Shown: positions 1-5,105 of the stretch, piece by piece | Numbering within the stretch: the first letter of the stretch is position 1 | How the letters are laid out: the number at the start of each line of letters is the position of its first letter | Assembly (NCBI GenBank): GCA_000403035.1 | Contig: AQSL01000047.1 | Span: forward strand, 1-5,105 | DNA length: 5,105 nucleotides | Origin: Candidatus Latescibacter anaerobius SCGC AAA252-E07 | GTDB taxonomy: Bacteria; Latescibacterota; Latescibacteria; Latescibacterales; Latescibacteraceae | Direction of reading: 5' to 3' | Made by a program: the position numbers and the translations under genes | The notes under the pieces: model-generated | Database searches by the model: none | Told to the model about the DNA's origin: nothing | The model's input: only the letters and a program-made list of their open reading frames with translations

Positions 1-19
1 TGTCCCGGATTTTTTACAG

Positions 20-48
20 TTGACAACAGCAATAATAATACCAATAAT
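20..48 (+). promoter_or_regulatory. Sigma70-like promoter, TTGACA - 17 bp - AATAAT
   Basis: A perfect -35 hexamer TTGACA (20-25) is followed after exactly 17 bp by AATAAT (43-48), which matches the -10 consensus at five of six positions. Transcription would begin near 55 and run toward the efflux genes. Because the area is AT-rich, -10 matches are cheap, but the combination with a perfect -35 at ideal spacing is a real signal. What is inferred is that it serves the operon and not only a short leader RNA. Confidence 0.55.
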
Positions 49-67
49 TATATGTGAAATAATTATT
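43..67. repeat. Inverted repeat AATAATTA-N9-TAATTATT, candidate operator
   Basis: Arms 43-50 and 60-67 are perfect 8-bp reverse complements with a 9-bp spacer, so the whole element spans 25 bp. It covers the -10 hexamer and the predicted transcription start, the classic place for a repressor operator. Many TetR- and MarR-type efflux repressors bind imperfect palindromes of this general size. The arms are purely A/T, so chance occurrence in an AT-rich stretch is a serious alternative. No regulator gene lies in the window. Confidence 0.35.
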
Positions 68-93
68 CGATAAACATCCGGAACAACGAGAAA

Positions 94-138
94 CTCCCGC
101 AGCGAACCGGCGAAGGGATGGTACGGTTCCGCAGGGAG
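94..138 (+). promoter_or_regulatory. Imperfect hairpin in the leader RNA
   Basis: CTCCC (94-98) pairs with GGGAG (134-138), and GAACCG (104-109) pairs with CGGTTC (124-129). The two helices are separated by a small internal loop (99-103 against 130-133) and closed by a 14-nt loop. No T-run follows, so this is not an intrinsic terminator. The same GGGAG can instead pair with CTCCC at 158-162, helped by AAT/ATT inside that alternative stem, so the two structures exclude each other. The 3' arm is also an SD-like AGGGAG (133-138) upstream of an eight-codon ATG frame (142-168) and an eleven-codon GTG frame (144-179). Those frames are too short to call genes. Confidence 0.3.
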
Positions 139-220
139 AGAATGTGTTTATTAATTGCTCCCATTTGATGACTACATAAGAGCTTTATTAATAAGGTGAT
201 GATTGAATTTTAATAGTTTG

Positions 221-250
221 AGGAGGTACTGACATGAAGGGCGTACTCCC
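221..250 (+). promoter_or_regulatory. Strong Shine-Dalgarno (AGGAGGT) inside a possible masking hairpin
   Basis: AGGAGGT at 221-227 is a near-perfect anti-16S match and sits 6 nt before an ATG at 234. GGAGGTAC (222-229) can fold against GTACTCCC (243-250). It pairs either with one A-C mismatch and one G-U wobble, or as seven Watson-Crick pairs with a single bulged G. The loop then contains the ATG. That is the geometry of an RNA element that hides a ribosome site until it is opened by a ligand, temperature, a protein or upstream translation. The pairing is seen in the sequence; regulation by it is inference. Confidence 0.35.
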
Positions 251-296
251 GCGACGAAGAGCAATCAAAACGCTGGCTATAGAATGTGAGGACTGA
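234..296 (+). CDS. Candidate 20-codon leader peptide / small ORF
   Basis: The ATG at 234 follows the best Shine-Dalgarno in the window (AGGAGGT, spacer 6) and opens a frame of 20 codons ending in TGA: MKGVLPRRRAIKTLAIECED. The product would be basic at its N-terminal half (three consecutive Arg) and acidic at its end. It has no transmembrane segment and no run of a single amino acid such as an amino-acid biosynthetic attenuator would show. I recognise no family. The frame is the same as that of the downstream channel gene but is closed by this stop. It could be a regulatory leader peptide, a small protein, or the start of a gene now broken. The ribosome site is the only real support. Confidence 0.3.
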   Translation: MKGVLPRRRAIKTLAIECED

Positions 297-300
297 CGGT

Positions 301-407
301 ATGGTAAATCCCGGCATTTGCCCATGAAGGCGCTTTGTAGTATTATGGTAATGGCACGTGATAACTGTTCTGTCTGTGTTCCACAACTGGTAGAAATGAT
401 CGCGTAG
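301..407 (+). other. Two overlapping micro-ORFs (8 and 27 codons) downstream of the leader peptide
   Basis: Five bases after the stop of the 20-codon frame, an ATG at 301 starts MVNPGICP, ending in TGA at 325-327. A GAGGA ribosome site (288-292, spacer 8) lies inside the previous frame. Its stop overlaps the ATG at 324 as ATGA, opening a 27-codon frame to TAG 405-407 that reads MKALCSIMVMARDNC then SVCVPQLVEMIA and includes a CxxC. The tandem arrangement resembles translational coupling. These frames are short enough to occur by chance, the 27-codon one has no ribosome site of its own beyond the overlap, and I recognise no family. Confidence 0.15.
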
Positions 408-454
408 AGAAAATACTTGTAATACCGTCCGAAAGAACATATTTTTAAAGACCA

Positions 455-460
455 TATAAT
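455..460 (+). promoter_or_regulatory. Perfect -10 hexamer TATAAT just upstream of the channel gene
   Basis: TATAAT at 455-460 matches the sigma70 -10 consensus exactly, but no convincing -35 lies 16-18 bp upstream (the bases there read GAAAGA/AAAGAA). If used, transcription would begin near 467. That would exclude the in-frame ATGs at 459 and 462 as start codons and favour the ATG at 516, leaving a leader of roughly 50 nt. This would be a second, operon-proximal promoter. Support is one hexamer only. Confidence 0.25.
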
Positions 461-497
461 GATGAGCAATGCTCGGGGAACGCTGTCTTGCGTTCTT

Positions 498-504
498 GAA
501 AGGA
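498..504 (+). promoter_or_regulatory. Ribosome binding site GAAAGGA that favours the ATG at 516
   Basis: GAAAGGA ends 11 nt before the ATG at 516. The spacing is somewhat long, but it is better than anything before the in-frame ATGs at 459 and 462, where only a weak TAAAG is found. It is the main reason for choosing 516 as the start of the channel gene. Confidence 0.4.
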
Positions 505-515
505 TACCTACGCTT

Positions 516-2006
516 ATGGTACACACACATGCATACTTTCAGGAACGCCTCACGGGACAAGGCCCGGCATGTCAGGGATCGTGCCGTCTCTCCTTGGGAG
601 GGTGGATCCCGATTGCAGTGTCCATAGCGTTGCTGACCGTGATGTCCGGATGCTCTGGATATCATGCTCGGCCTCTTTCCACCCGCTCCGGAGCGGAGGC
701 GATTCAGAACCGCACTCTCGACCGTGAGGCACTTAAAAAAGCCTTTCCGGAGCTATACGATTCCGATACTTCGGACCGGACCGCCTGGGATTTATCCGAA
801 TTGACGCTCGAGGCGTACCGTTATAATGCGGATCTGGCAGTCGCACAGGCGCAATGGGACCGGCAAAAGGGCGGTGTGCTCACCGAGAAGGAACATCCCA
901 ATCCAGAACTGACAGTTTCTCCAGGGTATAACACGACGACCGACAGCGGCACGATTCCCTCCTGGATTATCGGATCGGTGCTCGATTTCCCCGTTCTCTT
1001 TCCGGGCAAGCGGGCAGCGCGGATCGACCGTGCACGCTTCATGAGCGATGCCGCCCGGCTGAACCTCATCTCAGTTGCATGGGATATCAGGAGTGATGTG
1101 CGGAAAGCATATCTCCACCTTTATGCCGCACAGAAAGAACTTGACCTGCTCCTCGATGAGCAGGCCGTCCTTGAAGAAAAACAGGTGCTTTTCGGCCATT
1201 TGGCAAATATTGGCGAAATCACACAGCAGGAACTTTCCGGCATCCGCGCCAGTTGTAATGAAATCAGTCTCGCGGTAGCGAAAAATACCAAACGGGTGCA
1301 GGATGCGCGGTTGGAATGCGCGAATGCGATCGGTGTTCCGGTCGCGGCATTCGACAGCGTACGGTTTTCGTTCAGGGAGTTCGACGGTCAATTGCCGGAA
1401 GTCCCGTCGTCTGAAGTTCGGCGCAGGGCGTTGTTGAACAATACGCGGCTGCTCGGGGTGCTTGCGGAATACGAGGCCGTACAGAAAGATCTGGAGTTGG
1501 CTGTTCGGAAACAGTATCCCGATCTGCGCATCGGACCGGGGTACGAATACGACCAGGGGGAGGACAAGTGGTCGCTCGGTGTGTCGCTTGAGTTACCTGT
1601 TTTCACACGTCACGCCGGACGCATCGTGGCGGCTGAGGGTGCTCGTACCGAAAAGGCAGCTGTGTTCGACGGCATCCAGACCCGCATCATCAATGCGTCC
1701 GAATCCGCGGTAACCAGCTACGAGGCTTTGCGAAAAGATGTGCCGGCCGCCGACTCGTTATTGGAGAATACCTCATCGCTTGTCGAACTGCAACGGGCTC
1801 TGCATCGTATCGGCGAGATGAGTTCGCTCGATCTTATTGACGGCCGTTTGCGACTGATCGCGGCCGAAAGAGACAGGTTGTCTGCCTATGTGCGGGCCTA
1901 CGAAGTAATTGGTGACATCGAGGATACGACACAGCTTCCATGTATCGGTGGTGGCTGGAATTGGGAAACACTGCAATCCAAGATAACGGGGACAATCAAT
2001 GAATAA
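516..2006 (+). CDS. TolC/OEP-family outer-membrane efflux channel, predicted lipoprotein
   Basis: This is the outer-membrane exit duct of a tripartite efflux pump, about 496 residues and typical for the OEP family (CusC/OprM type, normally a trimer). A hydrophobic stretch IPIAVSIALLTVMSGC ends in a lipobox-like MSGC, predicting lipidation at Cys46. Two OEP repeats follow. The first (about 92-285) has the family PNPEL signature at 129-132, an FPGKR turn near 162-166 and a long helical stretch with RKAYLHLYAAQKEL. The second (about 299-470) has QYPDLRIGPGYEY, ELPVF and a closing helix rich in Ala, Glu and Arg. Alternative starts are ATG 459 (515 residues, weak ribosome site) and TTG 594 (no ribosome site, no basic residue before the hydrophobic core). 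From 516 the segment before the core is unusually long, about 30 residues. The gene opens the operon and overlaps the adaptor gene by 8 nt. Function is confident; the start is not. Confidence 0.9.
   Translation: MVHTHAYFQERLTGQGPACQGSCRLSLGGWIPIAVSIALLTVMSGCSGYHARPLSTRSGAEAIQNRTLDREALKKAFPELYDSDTSDRTAWDLSELTLEAYRYNADLAVAQAQWDRQKGGVLTEKEHPNPELTVSPGYNTTTDSGTIPSWIIGSVLDFPVLFPGKRAARIDRARFMSDAARLNLISVAWDIRSDVRKAYLHLYAAQKELDLLLDEQAVLEEKQVLFGHLANIGEITQQELSGIRASCNEISLAVAKNTKRVQDARLECANAIGVPVAAFDSVRFSFREFDGQLPEVPSSEVRRRALLNNTRLLGVLAEYEAVQKDLELAVRKQYPDLRIGPGYEYDQGEDKWSLGVSLELPVFTRHAGRIVAAEGARTEKAAVFDGIQTRIINASESAVTSYEALRKDVPAADSLLENTSSLVELQRALHRIGEMSSLDLIDGRLRLIAAERDRLSAYVRAYEVIGDIEDTTQLPCIGGGWNWETLQSKITGTINE
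1988..1992 (+). promoter_or_regulatory. Ribosome binding site GGGGA for the adaptor gene
   Basis: GGGGA lies within the last codons of the channel gene, 6 nt before the adaptor ATG at 1999. The site is moderate in strength. With the 8-nt overlap of the two genes it suggests coupled translation, which would keep channel and adaptor in proportion. Confidence 0.4.
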
Positions 2007-3081
2007 AATCATCTACCTATGCGTAGCTGCCGCCTATATCGGATTCGTATTTATCGGTTGCGCGGGGGATCAGCCGGAACGTATCGAAACCGAGGGTTCG
2101 CAGGACGAAAATATTGCGGTCACGGTCGATACGGTCAAACAGGCGACGCTTCACGGATATATAGTGGCGTACGGAACCGTACAGCCCGAGCCGGGTACGA
2201 ACGACTTTCCGCCCGGATCGGTTCGTATCACTGCGCCGGTGACCGGTGTTGTGGCGAGGGTGAACTGCTCGGAATACCAATATGTTCGGGAGAGCCAGAC
2301 GCTGTTTGTTTTCGACACGACGATCGCCGACGCAGGTGTTCGGGAAGCACGGAATGCATTGACGACTGCAGAAAAGGCGCTCGACCGTCAGAAACAAATG
2401 AAGGAGATCGATGCCACCTCAGAAAAGCAATTTCTCGAAGTACAAAAGCAGGTTGAAGCGGCCCGGAACGCTCTTGCGGCGGTGGAGCGTGAACGTGCGT
2501 TACTTGAGGTGAAAGCCCCCATCTCCGGTGTTGTCGGTGATATTACGGTTCGTATCGGCGAAACGTTGAATACCGCTGATGTCATGGCATCCCTCTGGAA
2601 TCGAAACCGTCTGATTGTGATGGCGAAAGTACCCAGCAGGGAAATAGGGGTGGTAACCACTGGCCAAACGGTTTTCGTACATACGACAACCGATGACAGC
2701 GCGTCCGGTGACATCAAGTGCGTCGTCCGTGCCGTGGGAGAGGATATCGATCCCATGAATGATACTGTGGACGTGCTGATATCGTTGCCGGCCGATAGCT
2801 CGTTGCGGCCCGGGCAGTTTGTTAAGGTCGCAATCGCGTATACCGAGCACACCGATTGCCTGGTAGTACCCTCCGAAAGCGTGGTGATTGCCCCTGACGG
2901 ACAAGCGACAGTCACCATTGTAACCGGAGGGAAGGCGGTCAAATGCCCGGTCACGGTCGGGCTTCAGGAAAACGGTTTGACGGAGGTGTCGGATACCACC
3001 CTTACATCCGGCACACTTATCGTCGTTACCGGTGCATACGGGCTGCCTGATTCCTCTGCAGTCCGAATAGTAGAACAGTAG
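1999..3081 (+). CDS. RND periplasmic adaptor subunit (membrane fusion protein, HlyD/AcrA family), predicted lipoprotein
   Basis: This protein joins the inner-membrane RND pump to the outer-membrane channel. It has 360 residues, normal for the family. The N-terminus MNKIIYLCVAAAYIGFVFIGC is a signal peptide with a lipobox-like FIGC, so Cys21 is probably lipidated. The two lipoyl/barrel-sandwich halves are visible: APVTGVVARVN at 79-89 and VKAPISGVVGDITVRIGE at 171-188. They bracket a helical hairpin (about 110-168, rich in Ala, Glu, Lys and Gln) that contacts the channel. The beta-barrel follows from about 203, with LRPGQFVKVAI at 269-279. A membrane-proximal domain (about 288-360) contains VVPSESVVI and VTGAYGLPDSSAV, a C-terminal pattern common in RND adaptors. 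Four Cys besides the lipid Cys (90, 241, 287, 316) fall in the periplasmic part. It overlaps the channel gene by 8 nt and precedes the transporter by 22 nt. The substrate is not evident. Confidence 0.93.
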   Translation: MNKIIYLCVAAAYIGFVFIGCAGDQPERIETEGSQDENIAVTVDTVKQATLHGYIVAYGTVQPEPGTNDFPPGSVRITAPVTGVVARVNCSEYQYVRESQTLFVFDTTIADAGVREARNALTTAEKALDRQKQMKEIDATSEKQFLEVQKQVEAARNALAAVERERALLEVKAPISGVVGDITVRIGETLNTADVMASLWNRNRLIVMAKVPSREIGVVTTGQTVFVHTTTDDSASGDIKCVVRAVGEDIDPMNDTVDVLISLPADSSLRPGQFVKVAIAYTEHTDCLVVPSESVVIAPDGQATVTIVTGGKAVKCPVTVGLQENGLTEVSDTTLTSGTLIVVTGAYGLPDSSAVRIVEQ

Positions 3082-3103
3082 CCACGGTACCTATTAAGTG
3101 AAC

Positions 3104-5105
3104 ATGGAACAGAGCACATCGACAACCGCGAACAGTTCGATACTCGGACGGTTTGCCATACAGAATGCAACGGTTATTACGTTCATAACTATTGCGCTCT
3201 GTCTCGGAGGTATCTATGCCATCACACAGATGCCCTCGTCGGTGTTTCCCCAGACTGATTTCCCCCGTGTCGTCATTCTCGTCGACAACGGTGTGATGCC
3301 GGAAGACGAAATGATGGCGACCATCACCCGGCCCATCGAGGAATCGATGAAGGATATCCCGGGCGTAGTCAACATTCGCTCCGCCACCGGCAGAGGTTCC
3401 GCAGAAATCAATGTGTTTTTCAACTGGAACGTCGACATGATCCAGTCGGAACATTACGTTGTCGGCAGGATGGGGCAGATTCGCATGAGCCTCCCCTCTA
3501 CCGCCGAAGCGACTGTTTGGCGTGTCACATTTTCGGCGTTTCCCATTATTGGTGTCAGCCTGACCGGCGCGGATCATGACATCACCGAATTGTGGGAAAC
3601 TGCACGTTACACGGTCAAGCCCAAAATTCTGATGATGCCCGGTGTCGCCCGTGTCGATATCGTAGGCGGACGTACCCCCGAATACCATATCATTGTCAAT
3701 CCCATTCGGCTGGCGGCATGCGGGCTGGATCTCGCCACGGTTACCAGTGCACTTGAGGCAACCAATCTAGTAACACCGGCTGGAATGCACGAGGAAAACT
3801 ACCAGCTCTATCTGACAGTCGTGGATGGCCGGGTACATTCGATCGAGGATATTCTCGATATCACTATCGACTTTACTGACGGGCATCCTGTCCGTGTCCG
3901 TGATTTCGCCCATGTGAAGCGGGGGCCGGAGCCTGTTTACAATATCGTTACCGCGGAAGGGAAAGACGCCGTTCTTCTGAATGTGCGCAGCCAGCCCGAC
4001 GGCAGCACACTCGATATCGCCCGGGAACTGAAGGCGGAACTGAACGCCATGAAAAAGGTGCTTCCTCCGGATATGAAGCTTGCTTTTTTCTACGACCAGT
4101 CGCTGATTGTAAAGGAATCGGTTCTGAGCGTCTGGGAGGCTATCATTTTCGGCCTGCTTCTTTCCGTTATGGTGTTGTACCTCTTCCTCCACAACTGGGG
4201 TTCGACATTCGTTGCCGCGCTGGTCATTCCTGTCACAATCTTGATTACGCTTATGGCAATTAATCTGATGCATCTCACATTCAACCTTATGACTCTCGGC
4301 GGTATAGCAGCCGCCATCGGCATAGTGATTGACGATGCGATTGTCGTGGTCGAATCCATTCACACCAAGCTTTCGGAGCGGATGGGCCGCCGCGAGGCAG
4401 TCATCTCCGCAATACATGAAATATCACGTCCATTGGTAGCTTCGACACTCACGCCGGTCGTGGTGTTCATTCCCCTGGCTTTTCTTGATGGCATCACGGG
4501 TGTGTTTTTCAGGGCACTTGCCATGACCATGGTGGTGTCGCTGTTGACTTCACTCGCGCTCGCGGTGACATTCACCCCCTCTCTGGCGGCGTGGTTGATG
4601 CGGGAGCATGACGCAGCGGGCGAAAAAACAGGATTTTTACTTTTATTTGTTTCTGAACTATATGAACGTTCTGTGCGTATCGCTCTCAGGTATCGCTGGG
4701 TCGTAATTGTGGTCTGCATGTGCTTATTCGCGGGGGGATATATCCTGTATACCTATCTTCAGAGCGAGTTTCTGCCACCGATGGACGAGGGAGGGTTCGT
4801 CATCGATTACGTAGCCCCACCCGGGACAAGCCTGTCCGAAACGGATCGTCAGCTGAAAGTCGTGGAGCACATCCTCATCAATACCCCCGAGGTCGAAAGT
4901 TATTCCCGGAGGACCGGTGCCCGGCTTGCGCTTGCGATTGCTGAACCCAACACCGGCGATTTCCTCGTGAAACTCAAGTCGAACCGGACAAGATCGACGG
5001 AGGATGTTATCTCGGAATTACGGCGAAAATCCAACGCTGCCGTTCCGGATTTCGAATGGGAATTCCCGGGTATTCTCGGCGATCTGATCGGCGACCTGAT
5101 GTGGG
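3104..5105 (+). CDS. RND-family efflux transporter, inner-membrane pump (3' end beyond window)
   Basis: This is the energised subunit of the pump, a proton antiporter that works as a trimer (ACR_tran/AcrB superfamily). The frame is open to the window end: 667 codons of a family length near 1030. TM1 is about 14-40, followed by porter domain to about 330. TM2-TM6 run through about 344-497, a cytoplasmic loop follows, TM7 is about 530-550, and the second porter half begins near 555 with FLPPMDEGG. The TM4 motif GIVIDDAIVVVESIH carries Asp410-Asp411, aligning with the proton-relay pair Asp407-Asp408 of AcrB. This pair favours an HAE-type drug/hydrophobe exporter over the CusA/CzcA metal class, although PMDEGG also occurs in the latter. 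The start is uncertain: ATG 3104 is chosen, GTG 3098 is two codons upstream in frame, and neither has a strong ribosome site (AAGTGA only). It is third in the operon, so it probably depends on readthrough from upstream. Confidence 0.93.
   Translation, partial: MEQSTSTTANSSILGRFAIQNATVITFITIALCLGGIYAITQMPSSVFPQTDFPRVVILVDNGVMPEDEMMATITRPIEESMKDIPGVVNIRSATGRGSAEINVFFNWNVDMIQSEHYVVGRMGQIRMSLPSTAEATVWRVTFSAFPIIGVSLTGADHDITELWETARYTVKPKILMMPGVARVDIVGGRTPEYHIIVNPIRLAACGLDLATVTSALEATNLVTPAGMHEENYQLYLTVVDGRVHSIEDILDITIDFTDGHPVRVRDFAHVKRGPEPVYNIVTAEGKDAVLLNVRSQPDGSTLDIARELKAELNAMKKVLPPDMKLAFFYDQSLIVKESVLSVWEAIIFGLLLSVMVLYLFLHNWGSTFVAALVIPVTILITLMAINLMHLTFNLMTLGGIAAAIGIVIDDAIVVVESIHTKLSERMGRREAVISAIHEISRPLVASTLTPVVVFIPLAFLDGITGVFFRALAMTMVVSLLTSLALAVTFTPSLAAWLMREHDAAGEKTGFLLLFVSELYERSVRIALRYRWVVIVVCMCLFAGGYILYTYLQSEFLPPMDEGGFVIDYVAPPGTSLSETDRQLKVVEHILINTPEVESYSRRTGARLALAIAEPNTGDFLVKLKSNRTRSTEDVISELRRKSNAAVPDFEWEFPGILGDLIGDLMW

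Larger units (their letters stand above)
1..458 (+). other. Upstream non-coding / leader region of the efflux operon
   Basis: No long credible reading frame occurs here. The frame of the downstream channel gene is broken by stops at 294-296 and 405-407 and again near 420. The region is AT-rich at its left end (runs of AAT around 30-67) and more mixed after 90. It holds a promoter, an inverted repeat, two or three possible hairpins and several micro-ORFs, described separately. If the promoter at 20-48 is the one used, the transcript leader before the channel gene would exceed 400 nt, unusually long for a plain efflux operon. I see no tRNA or rRNA, no riboswitch class that I recognise, and no clear intrinsic terminator (hairpin plus T-run). 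Confidence 0.6.

Noticed and set aside
134..170. Hairpin GGGAG...CTCCC as an intrinsic terminator
   Set aside because: The stem is followed only by ATTTG, with no T-run, and the loop is long.
147..194. Repeated TTTATTAAT (147-155 and 184-192) and the palindrome TTATTAATAA (185-194)
   Set aside because: These are short, purely A/T words in an AT-rich stretch, 37 bp apart, and not clearly tied to a promoter. They could be regulator half-sites, but chance is as likely.
210..665. 151-codon reading frame on the minus strand across the leader and start of the channel gene
   Set aside because: It reads antisense into a confident gene, its composition (many His, Arg, Ser, Cys) is unlike a real protein, and it resembles no family I know.
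2019..2456. 145-codon plus-strand frame overlapping the adaptor gene in another frame
   Set aside because: It is an Arg/Gly/Cys-rich out-of-frame translation of a clear adaptor gene.
3026..3688. 220-codon minus-strand frame opposite the adaptor end and transporter start
   Set aside because: It is a shadow of the transporter reading frame. The protein is rich in His, Asp and Arg with no recognisable domain, while the sense strand is an unambiguous RND transporter.
3767..4417. 216-codon minus-strand frame opposite the transporter
   Set aside because: It is antisense to conserved TM2-TM4 coding sequence and has no domain or ribosome site worth noting. It follows from codon bias of the sense gene.
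1..5105. CRISPR array, insertion sequence, attachment site, phage or tRNA gene
   Set aside because: I saw no regularly spaced repeats, transposase-like coding, terminal inverted repeats or cloverleaf-capable stretch. The window is an efflux operon and its upstream region.

Overview
The window carries a three-gene efflux operon on the + strand and is cut at its right edge. In order, the genes encode a TolC/OEP-type outer-membrane channel lipoprotein (516-2006), a periplasmic adaptor (membrane fusion) lipoprotein (1999-3081), and the first two thirds of an RND-family inner-membrane transporter (3104 to the window end). Together these are the parts of a tripartite pump that carries substrate across the inner membrane, periplasm and outer membrane. 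The genes are tightly packed: an 8-nt overlap between genes 1 and 2, and a 22-nt gap between genes 2 and 3. All three have similar moderate-GC composition.

The host must be a diderm (Gram-negative) bacterium, because the system needs an outer membrane, and both accessory subunits have lipoprotein signal peptides. No taxonomic marker is present and I do not assign a phylum. The transporter keeps the paired aspartates in TM4 typical of proton-driven HAE-type pumps. The substrate cannot be read from the sequence.

The first ~458 bases hold no recognisable gene and are richer in A+T than the operon. They contain a good sigma70-like promoter (20-48), a perfect 8-bp inverted repeat over its -10 and start region (43-67), an imperfect hairpin (94-138) competing with a second one (134-162), and a near-perfect Shine-Dalgarno (221-227) six bases before a 20-codon ORF. 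That Shine-Dalgarno can be masked by a local hairpin with the start codon in its loop. Two more micro-ORFs follow at once, the last pair overlapping as ATGA. A consensus-like -10 (455-460) lies just before the channel gene. The region looks like a long structured leader, or alternatively the remains of a decayed gene; sequence alone cannot decide.

The operon is an ordinary, well-known type of machine. The upstream leader is the only part that might be undescribed, and the case for it is suggestive, not strong.
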